From Nothophaeocryptopus gaeumannii (taxonomy: Eukaryota; Ascomycota; Dothideomycetes; Mycosphaerellales; Mycosphaerellaceae): a DNA stretch of 64,000 nucleotides. Each line of letters starts with the position of its first letter. The first letter of the stretch is position 1. The position numbers were made by a program, and so were the translations under genes. The notes under the pieces were generated by a model. That model saw only the letters and a program-made list of their open reading frames with translations. It was not told where the DNA came from and did no database searches. The stretch lies in assembly GCA_031771865.1 (NCBI GenBank), contig JASISA010000002.1:434001-498000 (forward strand), read 5' to 3'. This document shows positions 42,906 to 55,683 of this stretch, piece by piece.

Positions 42906-43891
42906 ATGGCGATCTTAGACAGTAATTACAGCCAAAGCAGTAGTAATTACTGCCGCAAGACCTCCACCGAGTCTTCGCGCCGATCCAACACCCAGGCATC
43001 CGCCTATGCCGTCGACGCCGGCAACATGACCTTGACTGGCTTTCACTTCTCTACCCCAAGCGGAGAGGGGGCGGGGTGGTATGTACAAAGACATGCGAGA
43101 ATGCGCAATGGACGGAGCACATGCTAATCCGGACCATAGGTGGGTTTGAGGACCTTCACGGGGGCGTACCATCACCACCGCCGTCTCCGGACGCCGCGCC
43201 CGTGGGCCGACCGAGCCTGCGCCAGCGCAAGCGTAGCGGAGACGCCGCAAGTCACATCCGGGAAGAGTGTGAGAGACTCTTCTGCGAGACGCTGAAGACT
43301 GTTTTCTTGGTTGAGAAGAACTCTGGTCTTGAGAACTCGCTATGGATGGACGTGCGAAACCAACTGACGAAGAATGACGCTGCTGTAGCCGGCGGCAAGC
43401 CGATTCCACAGAAGACCATCACCAAGCATGGTCAACCGACTCCTTCACCCTCTCCGGACGGACGTATCTATCCGAACGCGACAGGTTTGATCAAGGAGTA
43501 TGTGGAAATCTACGACTATGTCGCCGGTGCGAAGTTTCGAGGATTCGTCGCGGAGAAAGAGGACATGCGCACCATGTTCATCTTCTTCGACAAAGAGGTC
43601 ATTGGCATGGACTTGAAGCCTGGGTAAGTCTTTGCAAAATTTCTTGTCTTCTTCGTCTGCTAATTTCAATCCAGCCTTGTGACCCTCCTCGAACTCGCCG
43701 GCTGCGAACACTTCGACTGCACCGAGCTAGTCGTCTGCATCGACCGAACAGCCGATGCGGGTATCGTCAAGGATGTCAGTCACTCACTCGGCTTCGTCGG
43801 CTTCGAACTCACTATGCTCGAGGCCTGGACCGGCAGAGCTGCAGAAGGCTGCATAAGCTACCGATACCTCTTCCTTGGCATGGACGTCTGA
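42906..43891 (+). CDS. Ornithine decarboxylase antizyme, +1 frameshift
   Basis: Exons 42906-43078, 43140-43623 and 43675-43891. ORF1 starts MAILDSNYSQSS and after splicing ends GAGWWV-TGA. ORF2 lies in the +1 frame and carries the antizyme domain: IREECERLFCETLKTVFLVEKNSG, YVAGAKFRGFVAEKED in the middle, and LLELAGCEHFDCTELVVCIDR and LGFVGFELTMLEAW near the end, finishing YRYLFLGMDV. The product would be 60 + 230 = 290 aa. Antizymes bind ornithine decarboxylase monomers, block the enzyme and send it to the proteasome; polyamines raise frameshifting and so close a feedback loop. Intron 1 (GTATGT, GCTAAT branch, CATAG) ends four bases before the GTT codon at the shift site. Intron 2 is typical (GTAAGT, GCTAAT, CCAG). 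Neither the strong donor nor an alternative three bases upstream removes the frame change. Confidence 0.92.
43144..43150 (+). other. Antizyme +1 frameshift site GTT-TGA-G
   Basis: The zero frame reads TGG-GTT-TGA; the antizyme frame continues GAG-GAC-CTT after skipping T43147. A slow UGA codon after the shift codon is the hallmark of antizyme sites. Flanking mRNA is G-rich. No stimulatory RNA structure was determined. Confidence 0.85.
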
Positions 43892-45655
43892 TTCGACAAC
43901 ATATGATGCGAGACAGGGTCCCGGTCGAAGACCACCACCCTTCACATCTACAAGCATTTGTTCTGGGTTGAATGCGGAGTCGATGTCTTTTTTGGCATCA
44001 TATCACCTCACTCTCGCATTTACTCTTGCATGAACGGCTTGCTGCGTTGCGTTGCGTTGCGTTGCATTTGATGCTGCGTTACCTTGGCTTTTCGCTCGTG
44101 GGCTTTGACTCTGCCTTTGCTTACTGTACTGGAGGCGTTCCTCCCATCCCTACAACTGCCTTGTTTCTTTGCATACCGGTATTACTTGCATTGCATTGTG
44201 GCAAAGGCGTGCAGCGGGCAAGGTGCCAGGATTGCGTTGCGAAATTTCTTCACGTTGCGGAAGGAACACAGAAACAATGAGCAATTCAGAAGTCAGATCA
44301 CAAAATGTTCTGTCATCTTTGCTTGTGCTTGCTGGGGGTTGGCTGGTTCTTCTCGGCCGGGACTTGCAAAATATGGTACAGTGGGAGGAGTTGTCTTTGG
44401 TCGCGTGCTTTTCTGCTCTGCTTGGTGTTGTACACAGAGGTAGCTTCTTTCTTTTCGCAATGAAAGTACAACAGATTGGACAAATCATTCTCCGGCCTTC
44501 CATATCAAGACCTTGCTCTCTTCTGCTTGTCGATTCTACAAATTTTAATCGCCATCTTTGCCCTCGTGTCCTGCATCCTTCCTCACAGGTCCGAGACACC
44601 GGGCAACGCGTCTGAAAGTTGTCCTTGGCTTTACTCGTTCCTGCAGTAGTGGAATCCATCAACGAAATACCAGAAAGCGGCGCTGCTACGAGATTGCTTG
44701 GTCATGAAACGAGTAGAGTAAAAGGGGAAGAAAACTTTTCTCATCGCAAAAACGCTATCGACTCTTCTAAAGGGGCGCTCTCAATTCGAGTATGGTTTAT
44801 TTAATCATCACGCATCTCCATATGAGTATGAGAGAAAAGAGCATGTCCATCCACCTTCTTTTTCCCCAGTGTAGCAACAGCCGCAGCAACAACAAATTGG
44901 CATTACCCGCTAAAGCTTCTTCCACTGTGTAGTAAAATAGGAGACGCACCCCTGGTATCTTTTTGTTTCGCGCCTTGTGCTTGATTCTATCTTCAATCCA
45001 CAATCATTTCGTCAAACTCATGTGCATCATCGTGCGCACGCTCCAAAAATCACTCAAATCTCACAAAAAGCACACTGAGCCCCTCTCCCCATTCTTCTCA
45101 TCTGTCGGAATCGGGGTCCAACCACCATGCAGGCAGCTGGGATGTTTCATTGCCTGATACCTCCTCCATCCCCTTCTCACGCACCTCCGAGCGGGTGACC
45201 TGATTAAGGTATGCAGCTCATTTAGACCGAGCAGAAGCAAGACAGATTTGGTGACAGCCGGCGAAAAACCCATCAGGCCTGAAAGAACAGTCGTGTGTCG
45301 AATGAGGTCAATAAAAGGCGTCGGCGCGTTCAAGTCGTATTACTCTGGTAAGTACCGACCTCCAGAAAGGTAGATAACAAAAGCTGCAAAAATCAATCAT
45401 CAATCAAAAAGACGCTGGTTTATGTTGAGTTTCATCGTCCGTTGGTCGCGGATGAGTCGTCGTTCATCATGAGTTCCGGTGTAATTCGTAGTCGTGAATC
45501 GTAAAGGTTTCAGAAGATACAGAAAAGGAGACGTTGTTGGTAACATGAAAGATGTTTGCCTCTGGCGCATCCATTTTCATGAGTGTGCGCTGTCGTCAAA
45601 GTCGTGCTGTCGTCAAAGTCGTGCGGCCGTTGGAGGGTATTTAGATTACGGTCGG
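43892..45655. other. Convergent intergenic region, 1.8 kb
   Basis: Between the antizyme stop (+) and the stuA stop (-); it holds both 3' UTRs. Long for a convergent gap in this window. Frames of 60-170 codons occur but are Cys/Ser-rich, overlap on both strands and show no family motif. A short GCGTT tandem repeat is listed separately. Confidence 0.45.
44044..44068 (+). repeat. GCGTT pentanucleotide repeat
   Basis: Four perfect GCGTT units followed by GCATT, about 150 nt past the antizyme stop. It is likely a simple microsatellite in a 3' UTR. Confidence 0.8.
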
Positions 45656-47514
45656 TCATCGTCGCATACCGCCGACTTTGGCTGACTGAGGCTGGCTGAT
45701 AGGTCGTGCGGCCATACCTGGATCGGTGCGTTGCCTCTTGAGAGCAGCATCGCCGCTTGCGCTCATGGGTCTGCCGTACGGATCCGTTTGCTCATCGTCC
45801 TCACGGCCGCGCTTGTTGGGGTTGACGGCGCCATTCATCGCCGGGTATGGTGGCTGTGGCTGATATGCGTGCTGATAGCCAGCGTCAGGACCGTTCGGTG
45901 CGCCGGGGCGAGTATCGTTGCCGATCACGTAGTTGAGGTTACTTGATGGCAATTGACCGGGTCGCTGAGGGGTGGCGGTGTTGTACCCATACGCCGTGGC
46001 GGTACGCGGCGTCGAGGAACCACCGGCACCGTTGGGGTGCGGCGAGTGGTTCATCTCCGGAGAGATGTGCGACGAGTCAGGGTGAACAGGTCCTGGCGCT
46101 GGGTTAGGCTTGTAATTGTACGAAGGTCGTCTGGCGCCATTAGACGCACTGGTGTGGGTATATTCACCCTCATGTTCACCATCCGCGTCTTGCTGCCCGC
46201 CATACCCGTCGTGGGGCTTGCTCTCGGGGTGGTCGTTCTCGGCACCACCACGAGCAGGTGGGCCCATTTCGGTCTTGACACCTCCTCCGTATCGATTCAT
46301 GCCTGGCTGCTGACCGTACTGCGAACTGTACGAGCCTGGAGCAGAGTATGGCTGGCTTTGATACGCGGACTGGCTCGTTTGGTAATGCATACCTTGCGAG
46401 TTGCCGGGTGGTGTGGTAGCTGCGTTTGTTGGTACAGTCCTTGCAGACATGCCAGTATCAATGGAAAGAGGCTGCTGACCTGAATGAATAGCTCCGCCTG
46501 AGCCGCCGTACTCATACGAGCTTCCTGTATTACCCATACCCATCGTCAGACTCGATGCACTTGTTGGTGGTGTTGGGAAGGTATGCGCTCTGTCCAGGCC
46601 TGGCCTACCGGATGCTGGGTGCGGTGCAATTGAGTGCGGCGGCTGCGGAATGCTGGCACCAATTGGGTTGGTCATCGAGTGGTGGTGGGTCAGCGCAGGA
46701 GGTTGAGTGCCTTGCGGAGTACGCATGTACTCCTGGGATGACTCTGGTCGACGTGCTGCCGCTGCCATCGCCGCATTGCCGATACTCTGACGAGCTTGAT
46801 TCGTGGGGTGGTAAAGCAAGGCACCAATGTTATGAACAAAAAGAGGGTACAAGAGTTCGGTGATCTTCTCCTTGTTGGCGAAGTCAAGGGCGCGGTCGAA
46901 GGGAATCCTGCGAACGTCAGTACGATAACATTGGCGTTACCATCGAATTAATCTTACCAAACACCCTTGAGGTGCATAGGCCCAATCTTGACAACATGTC
47001 GAGTCTTCTCACTCTTGAGTATTCCGTCACGACGACCACGGGTCATGCCTGCCACGTTGAGCAGCTTTGTACCGTTGATCATGTGGTTGTCCTCGCGTCT
47101 GGCGACACAAACACCGTTCGCTTCCACTTGGAAACACAAGCTGCCCTCATCTTCCCACAATGTAGCGGTCACGCGCGGCTTCATGCCTGGAGGCGCAACC
47201 TGGCCAGTAGTGTCGAATGCTTGCTGGAACTGCTGATTTCCACCAGCCGGTGGAGGCGCGTTCGAGGCCATAGTGGGGAGCGGTAGGGAGCTTTGAGGAA
47301 CCATTGGCCCGCCCATTGACGATGTTACCGGGTGCCCAGCAGACATTGGTGGCATCGTCGCGTATGAGTATTGTGGGTATGCTGGCGGAGCCGCGTAGCT
47401 ATGGGTCGCTGGCTGCAACGCCTGAGGTTGGCCATAGCTCGAGTATTGTGGCATACTTGGTGGTGGTGGAGGCTGCTGAGCGTGCCCATCCATGTAAGGC
47501 TGTGGCTGATTCAT
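45656..47514 (-). CDS. stuA: APSES transcription factor StuA
   Basis: Exons 47514-46958 and 46907-45656 give about 603 aa. The APSES DNA-binding domain lies at about residues 105-205: PRVTATLWEDEGSLCFQVE, ARREDNHMINGTKLLNVAGM, TRGRRDGILKSEKTRHVVKI, then across the intron KGVW-IPFDRALDFANKEKI. The N-terminus (MNQPQPYMDGH) matches the usual StuA start. The C-terminal 390 residues are Pro/Gln/Ser/Gly-rich, with a nuclear signal KRGREDDEQ and KRQRTDPG near the end. StuA proteins control conidiophore and spore development and often secondary metabolism. The intron is 50 nt with a GTAAGA donor and CGCAG acceptor, inside the APSES domain. The frame stays open, without ATG, for about 130 codons upstream of the chosen start, so the true N-terminus may be longer. 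Confidence 0.93.
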
Positions 47515-48803
47515 GCTGGGATAGCTCGGGCCGTTGAATGGGTGCGAATGAGAATAGCTATGTGATTTCGGCGGAACTGCGGAACTCGGTGATGGAGTCT
47601 GAAACTCGCCCGGCTTGCTGTTGCCGTCTACCGATGGAGCGTAGGAGGTGTTCGAATCGTAAGACTGGTTGGCAATGGATGAGCCACTGGAAGAACCAGC
47701 TCGAGGCGACGAGCCAACGGACGACGCGCTTGTCTGCTGGTGTCGCGGCGGAGCGTCGTGAGAGAACGGTGCGCGATCCCCGTATGAGCTCTGCGGCGCA
47801 AACGAAGCTGAAGGCCACTGACTGTCGTTTCCTCGGGCTTGGACTTGGAAGTGGGACAACGGTGGGAGCGCCAGCTTTACGGTTGGCGTCAGTTTGTGGA
47901 AGCCCGACTGCTAGGCCGAGCGGCGTTATCGATGGGAGGTGGAAGCAGGGTGATGCTGCTTCCTAGGAGATGAGCGCCGCGAAACGCCTTGGCGGGTCCC
48001 GGGTGCGATAGAGATGCGGTCGCGAACTCGTCGTCAAGCAGCGTTGGTTCCGTTACGTTCGTGAGTTGTAAACGACACAAAGCGATTCGATGTTCAGGTC
48101 GTGATCGTCTATGATGCTCGCTGCTAACAATGACGCCCAGGGCGGAAGAGCAAAAGCACTGCAGTGACAGACGCCAAAAAAGTCGTTAATGCAGCAGTCG
48201 TAACGGGTCGTAAGGTCGTAACAATTCGTCCTGGGTCGTGATCAACGGGCTTTTCGCCGACGCTCACTGCCTATACCAAAGTGAAGTCAGCAATGTGCCC
48301 AGCGGCGGGAGTGAAGATCAGACGCCGTCGTGTGCGGAGCGGAAGTGCTGTGCTATCTTCCTGCGCTGCGCTCTGCACGACGGCAACTACAGACGCACCA
48401 GGTGGTCTAAGGAAAATGCAATGCATGCAAGCAGAAGAGGGAGTAGCGGTTCGCGACGAAGGCAGTGGGGAGCTTTGGGGATGAAAGAGTTGCGGAGGCT
48501 GGGTGGTTGGCTCTGGCGTCCGGCTATTCCCAGCACTTGCAGCACGGCTGGCGGAGAGAGCGCGCACAGATTGTGTTTTCGAGCTAACCGTATCGGACGG
48601 CAAAGCGAGAGGAGGTAGGGCAGCGGGAGGAGGGGAGTGGAGCCTATCCCACCGGCGGGGGCGAACAGAGAAAAAGAGTTGGAGTGTGTACGTACCTGAT
48701 GGCGGTCTGTTTCCGACAGTATGTGGCCGGCGGTGGAAGTCAGCGGTCTCGCGGCAGGGTGGTGAGAGCTGGTAGCGACAAATGCTGGGCGTGTTTCGTT
48801 TGC

Positions 48804-48828
48804 AGCGGCGGCGGCGGCGGCGGCGGCA
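48804..48828 (+). repeat. GCG trinucleotide repeat
   Basis: About eight uninterrupted GCG/CGG units, some 1.3 kb upstream of the stuA start. It lies in no supported coding frame. Confidence 0.85.
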
Positions 48829-49900
48829 GGTACAGCGCGTTTGGATGTAATGCTGATACCGTACGGACCAGGCACTCTCACACACTGATAGCGTGGTAGG
48901 GAGAGATGCAGGATCACTCAGAGGCGCCGGGAGTAGTGCAGATGAAGAATGCTGGTGGATGGGTGTGGATGGCGACTGAATGTCTCATGCAAGTCTGCAA
49001 GTCTGCTGTGGAGGGTGAGAGCGGGCCGGGTCGTGACTTCTCGCTGTGCTGTGCAAGGAAAGCACGACTGGTCGACTGTGCGTGCTGCAGAGTCGGAATC
49101 GGCGTTGGATCAGGCCTCGTGGATGGATCGCACACTGGCACACTGGCAGACGATGCAGGTGGGTGGCAGGCGACGCGGCGGTTGGTGTATGGTAGGCGCA
49201 GGGCTAGGAGGACGACTGCAGCGTGCAGCAACTTGCCTCTAGCTATGTAGAAAGCACGCGTGCGGGAAGAGCGCTTTTTCGTTTTCGGTGAGACAAGAGG
49301 ATTCAGAGCGCAAGGCTACGCTAGCAGGGATCTTGCCGCGGGTGCGGTCTGTGCAGCGGAGTAGAGTGGCTGGACCAGGATCACCGGTTGGAACGCAGCT
49401 TTCTCGCTGATCGTCGCCGGTGGTGGTCGTGGTCGCCCTGCACCGCTGGGCTCAGTAGGCTGGTGCTTGACTTGACCACCACGAATACGGCTGTACTGCT
49501 GCTACGTACCTACAAGCTGTGCATCTCCCCGAGCCCTGAGCTCTTCGAGAGATGCGATCTGGTGCGACCGACACATGCACGAACGGTGCTCTTACACGCT
49601 GCCTCGCCGTGAGAGTCTTTGCCGGGCCCCTAGCAGACCTCAGAGAGGGTTTGGCGATGCGCGAGGGATCACCACGACGGCGGTTGCAGGCTGCACGGCT
49701 CCGTGTCAGGATGCGCGCAGTACAGTACGTACTCTGCGGCTCTGGCTCTCGCTCCATCAACGACAATCGCTTGTTGCTTGGCTAGTTTGATGCATTATTG
49801 ATAAGACGATCATCACTCTATTCACTCTTCGCGAAGTCGGGAGTCCGCTGACCGGGCTGTCGACCATATCTTTCTCTACCGCCGTCCGATGCATACGAGA

Positions 49901-49934
<34 letters not shown>
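49901..49934 (+). repeat. ATG trinucleotide repeat
   Basis: Eleven ATG units in tandem (CAT on the minus strand). On the minus strand one frame gives a histidine run, but that frame has no other protein character. Confidence 0.9.
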
Positions 49935-52900
49935 CGATGGAAGAAGTTCTCACCATGGATGCAATGCCAGCTTCCGGAAGACCGGCGTCGGTCGCGCGAC
50001 AGCCACAGCGGGAGCAATTGATATCGGCGTGAGCGGTGCTGGAGGCGGATCGATGTGCTGGCTACCGAAGCAGCTAGCTCTCAAACATGCCAACCGGCCT
50101 GAGAATGCCGGCTTAGCTTAATCGCCCGTAAGTGCGAACTATTCTTCCTCGTTGATCTGTGCTGTCCCATGACCCTCTGCTCTCCCTGGCGCTCGGTCCC
50201 GACGAGCGCGATGCTCACGTCTCATCCTGAGTCTGCTCTTGTTTACTCACACACAAAATCACACAAATGTGGCACTCGAGCGTTGCTATTTTCATTCTGA
50301 TGGGCACAAGCACTTGTCCTACCCATCTCCCTATCTGGGACCACAGGTTTGCACAATGCACCCTTGAAATCACATCTTTGTACGTACATATCGATTTCAC
50401 GATAGCGGGAAGGAAGATTGAAATTGTCACATGTCCTGCGCGGCGCTTGCTCAAAGCGCTCGGGCGAAACGCCAGCACGGGCCTAACCCCAACGTTTTCC
50501 CTCTCCTCCTCTCATGTTCTTCCACGCTTCGACTTGCTTGACAACAAGCACGTTGCGAGTCCTCGTCTTGACTCAGCCGGCCGAAGATGATGGTTGGCGG
50601 CTGGTAAGATATTCTAACCCGCGCCTCGAGCAGCTCCCTGCCCCGTGCGATTGGTTCGCAGCCTTCCTTGATCGGACCACGAAGCTATGTGGGAGTGGCG
50701 CAATGCTGCCAGTCATCTTGCCTCCTCGGCCAGCTTATCCTTGTCGCATCGACAGGCTTCCGCCCCTCACAGTCTCTGGAGATAGAGCCGTAATTGAATC
50801 ATTGGCCCGAAGGAATGGCTCTCATTGCTCCTTCCGGAAGCAGCACGGAGCACGGAAGCAACGATGCCAACTGTCAGGCGGGCCCTGAGCGTGGGCGGGC
50901 CCTATCGCCGGACGAGCGCATTGGAAAGCGCTGTTCGCACGCGCTCTATCGTCGAGATCAGAAGCGCGAAACATCAGCAAGATCTGATCATGCACGTTGT
51001 CCGCCCTCCTGCTGTTCTTGCAGCGGGAAGCAGAGCGGATCCCGTTGGAGGAAACGGGAATTAGAGCCACCTGCAGCCGCAATGCATGTGATGCAGCATG
51101 GCTCTGGTCTGTAACGCTAGAGCCAACGTCGCCAGCAAAGAAGCCCCACGTCTCCACGAGCGAGAAAGCAGCGTCCGTATCGCGCCTCAACGCTCACATC
51201 CCAATTAATGGAATGCTTGCCAGTCCCGCCAGCACATAGACCACGGTGGGCAGAGTCAGGTGGAAATGACCGGTACCGATCTTCTCGTCCTCTTCCGGGG
51301 GGGAAAGGCCGGCATCGAATGAAGTGAGGCCACGTCGAAGTGTGGAGTCGCTTCTCGCCGCTCTAGACAACTCAAAATAAAGCTACGACGGTTGCACTGC
51401 CGGGGCTTTCTTCCAAGGCTTGCTATAGGCGGTATATCGAGACTCCTTCCCAAAGAAGAGCTTCAACAGTGTGCCATGAAACACTCGTGCACCACGTCGA
51501 CGTATTGGCGCTTGGGAGCAGCATCGTGGTCGTGGCTCCCGGCGTCCCTTGTTTTGCACGAGGTGCCGACAAGGTGTGCGAAGGCTTCCTGGCTCCATCG
51601 ATGTAGATCACTGAGGGGTCACCTTCACCGCCTCTTCCACACCTCGACCCACAGCTTTGATTGGAGCAGCCTGCAAACGAGGCCACTTCGCTCAATATCG
51701 AGATGTTTCACGAGGAATTACACTTGTACAACGCACATGTCTCGCAGAGGGAGGTCCGGTGTCGCCCTGCCACAACGATCCGAGACAAGCGCGTGCCATT
51801 GTTCTCGCCATCTCACCCTCCCCAGCCGTGCCCGAGCTCTGTAGTCTGTGCCTCTTGCGCGCCAGCTCTGGCGTCAACAAACACGCAAGACCAACATCGA
51901 CAAGTCCCCAGATCTTCAATGCACAGGTGGGATCTTGCGTGGCAGGCTAGGTGCTTCCGCCGCACGGCGCAATCTCGTACATCACGGCAGCACACGCTTG
52001 CATATGTGCAGGCAGAGCAGCCAGCAAGCAGCCTGTAGGCAGCGCAGCACAGCGCATCCGGTACGGCCGGCTTGATCTGCAGCGCGTCTTGCCGGCGCGT
52101 CACCAACGCCAGGGTCTCAGAACAGCTTTTTAGAAGAGCCATCTGGAACAGACCGCTTGTAGTGCTTTCCGACATGTTCAACGGAGCTCGTCCGACGTCG
52201 ACGAGACTTTCGACAATCGCGCTCCCCCAACAATGTGCCTGACTCGACTCCCGATGGGTGCACAAGGAGCTTCCTTGGTGCGCAGTGCTTCCGCTCCGAG
52301 TGTCACGCGATCGGCTATCGCGATATCACAGCTGACTCGCTTCTCGGACAATCAGCGCGAACAACTGGAGAGCCGTCTTGATCAAAGTCCGGGAACAGGA
52401 TTGGTACAATGTTGCTGTTCTCAGCCATTGTTCTCGGCTCTGACGACGCAACTGGAAATCGCGGTGTGCTGACTCGGCCTACCTGATCCGGGCCATCGCT
52501 GCAATAAACAGCGTCTTAAAACATGGGCTCCAATACTTACAGGGAAGCCTACATCCAACATTGTGGCTACCCTCAAAAGTATCGCCCTTTTCTCGAGCTT
52601 CGATGGCATCCTACCCGCCACGCTGGCTGGCTCAGCATTTTGGGGAGCATCGAATGCAGGACGCTGACTCGGCCTTCGCACCCGCCTCCTTGGGCTCTAA
52701 CACGTGTGGGCGTGAATGGCGAAACGCTTCGCTCGCCTATCAAACAGAGCCATCGTCGTCCGGATCTTCAACCCCTCCAGGAGACAGACCAGATTTCACC
52801 ACAGGAAGAGAGACTGGACGGGAGGGCCAGTCTCAGCATTAGTCATTGAAGCCAAGCGGATGATCAAACAGTGCGAGTCGCAACAGCTGGCGAACTCCTG

Positions 52901-55335
52901 CAATCGAAACGGCACCGCACCGCAAGACGAACTGACCCTGCCCTCGAATCCGTCGAAAGGCACCAGTGCAATTCGATAGCACCAACGGTGGTATCACGAG
53001 CTTTGCAATTTCTTTTGCAAATTTTACGCTTCTGATACTCACATTTCCGAGCTTCTCGAGTTGTTGACTTGCGTCCTGTCATCTCTTACCTATACCTGAG
53101 CTGTCAGGCTAAGAATATACGCGGGTTGACTCGCTTCTCCAGAACCGGCATGCAAACAAGAACACCCAGCGTCTTTTCGGAAACCTTTTACCCACGATCA
53201 CGAGGCATATTTGGCGGCGAAAAGCTGTAATACCCGAGAACCAGTCGCAACACATGTTCTATGCAGGACAGGGAAAAGCTCATTCCAAGATTCCTTCCGG
53301 CGACGACTCGCCGGCTTGACCGATGAGGCTGTGCCTGAACACGGCCGTTACTCCAGGTCCGCCGTCTTTAGAAATGGAGATGATCGCCTCTGCGAACACC
53401 TATATCTTAGGTTCGATCACTGCACGCGACGAAGGCTGCGTTTCACACAGAGCCATCTGAACGACTTCGGACCTCGTTCAAAAATCTAGCGACTAGGTGT
53501 CAAACGACTCAAACGTCGACTTCATGACACATGTCAAACAATACTGAAGGTGGTCATAAGGCCGAGAGGCGCAAGAATACCTTAGGACTTCCTGATACAT
53601 CAACAGTTGCGAGGCTGACTCTTGCAGTCTACTCGTCTCTTCGCTTTTCTTCCGCCTATCACAGGATTGGGCACCTTTGGAGAAGTAACAAGCCACCACA
53701 CGAGATTCACGCTTCAGTCATCTGTCAATGGACAAAAAGCGAGCAAGGAGCGGCCTCAAACGGCGTGTTTGAACCACTGCATGTCCTCCTGTCCATCGAA
53801 GCTGTCGTCAGCGTCATGATGCAGAGTAGTTTGCATGTACGCAGCAGGCATGCCGCGGAGACAGTGTTGGTGGAATCGAGCGCCCTGCAGCGTGTTTCTG
53901 AAGCGCGAAGCGCAGCGTGCGCCGGGTACCTGCATGACAAGCTGCATGAGCCTGGATGCACGCTGAACACCGGACTACAGACGATACATTCGACGTATGC
54001 GTACTGCTGCATGCGTCGCTTTGCCACGAAACAAGTATGGACACCAATGCCTCTGCACTTGATCTAGGTGTTGTTGACACGGAGTCACGAGACGTACGGT
54101 GGGGAGCGAAAGCCGTTTCCGCGAAGACCTTGAACCGTGGTAAGCACGCCGTCTTCATGCTACTGCATCGCGCTTTCTGATTAAGCACTTGGACTTCAGT
54201 GCACTTTGTTGCGCGGCCGACGAAGTATTTCAACCTCCTTTTGTGTGCAGCTCACCGTCTTCACTAGAGCAAACAACGGAAGCAAGACTTCTCATGCAGA
54301 TGCCAGACCACGGAACTGGAACATCCTCCAACCTCGACCTTTCAGTGCATGCAGCACGGAGGCACCCTGTTCGGTAGATGCGCCTTTGACTACTGACGCA
54401 CGATTATTTTTGAAGAATTTGCTGCGAGAGGCAACTCTGGATATTGGAGTTGAGGAGTCGCATCTCACTGCATCCCCTACACTGCCTCGCTGCCGGCATA
54501 CGTCCAGTGCAGGGAACGTTTGCTTATGCGAACGACATCACTGCCGACATACATGCCCTGACAGACCGTCTAGTCCCTGCATCTTCTCACTGACAACACC
54601 TCGTTCGAGCGACAAGTGCTCAGTTCTCCCTAAGAAACTAACACCTCTACTCTCGGAGAATAACATCCATAACAGCTACCCCAAACACTGTCTTCAGACG
54701 TCACCTCTGCCGTCTGCATCAATAGCTCAAGTAAAGTCCACGGCAGACGTTGCTGTCTGTCTCGGCCGCACCATTCGGAGCATTTCGCCGTTGCTAACAG
54801 CAAGGCTGGCAGCACAACCATGGTTGATAACGCTTCAGATCTGCCACTTCTGCATGCATAGCACGAAATATGCACCGTGGTTCGGAGGTCTAAAGATTTA
54901 TAACGCACCAGACACGGACACGTCCTGCTTGTCGTAGATCTCTGGGATGGAGGCCGGATCATGCAGTAACCTCTCGAGTGTCCCAGACGGCAGTGGCCTA
55001 CGGGCTCGGACGGCGATGCGAAATGCTTAACGTATCTACAGGATAACTGTTTCTGAATGGTCCAGCTACTCCAGTGAAGTTGTCACGGTCGTCGTGGCGA
55101 AGCCTGGCTTATGGAATATCTTACTCCGTTTCTATAGAGTCTGCGGTCATAGATTCTAGATCCCTGCGCCTAGGCGAAAGCCTTCTTGGGAAATGTCGCT
55201 TTTATGCTCTGCTTCCTGCTGAATAATTCGCTGTCTCAGCGCGTTAAGGAAAGACTACGGTTTCTTATTCGAATCTCCTGCCTCTAAATCGAATACATTC
55301 GAGGGGAGCGAGTACTGACATATGCAGCGCCGTAG

Positions 55336-55683
55336 GCTCCGAGTCTCAACTCCCTCCCATGCGCCGCCTTCGTGAAGTCCGCTCTCGACCTCGTGCAGCT
55401 CTCGGATGCAGAGGAGAAAGACATCAAGACCGCCCGCGTAGCCTTGAAGAATGGCCAGGCCCTCGAGACCCCATTCGGCCAACTCAGCGTCGATCGTGAC
55501 TGGGCCGTGCCTCTCGTTCGCGACACTCGTCCCTAGTTCGTCGACCACGCTGACAACACCTAGACCATCGGTGACCTCCGTGAGATCTGGATGGACGGAA
55601 ACTTGTACGAGACTTCTGGCGACTTCAAGACCGACTCCGAATCCCGCGTTTGCAGAAAGCCTGTTCGAGAAGGTCGTCGATAG
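55336..55683 (+). pseudogene. Decayed coding frame, unknown product
   Basis: The frame reads SLNSLPCAAFVKSALDLVQL, then SDAEEKDIKTARVALKNGQ, FGQLSVDRDWAVPLVRDTRP, stop, FVDHADNT, stop, TIGDLREIWMDGNLYETSGD. The composition is balanced and protein-like, better than the opposite-strand frame, which is open for 152 codons but repetitive in Gly/Leu/Val. Stops in frame are TAG at 55333, 55534 and 55561. At each, a CAG codon is one transition away. No family was recognised, so calling this a relic is inference. Confidence 0.35.

Larger units (their letters stand above)
47515..55254. other. 7.7-kb region upstream of stuA without clear genes
   Basis: No frame here carries a recognisable domain. The first 400 nt (47515-47907) continue the stuA frame without an ATG, in a Ser/Pro/Gln-rich style, ending at an in-frame TAG that overlaps a plausible acceptor (CCTAGCAG). 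Farther on, frames of 60-240 codons overlap on both strands with irregular composition. Two trinucleotide repeats are listed separately. Developmental regulators of the stuA kind are known for long leaders and large promoters, which may explain part of the gap. Long noncoding transcripts or lineage-specific genes cannot be excluded. Confidence 0.4.

Noticed and set aside
53531..54067. Plus-strand frame of 178 codons starting at ATG
   Set aside because: Irregular composition rich in Ser, Cys and His, no intron logic, no motif, and overlapping open frames on the other strand.
54206..54937. Plus-strand frame of 243 codons
   Set aside because: It begins at a non-ATG codon and has no recognisable domain. 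Length alone is not enough in GC-rich sequence.
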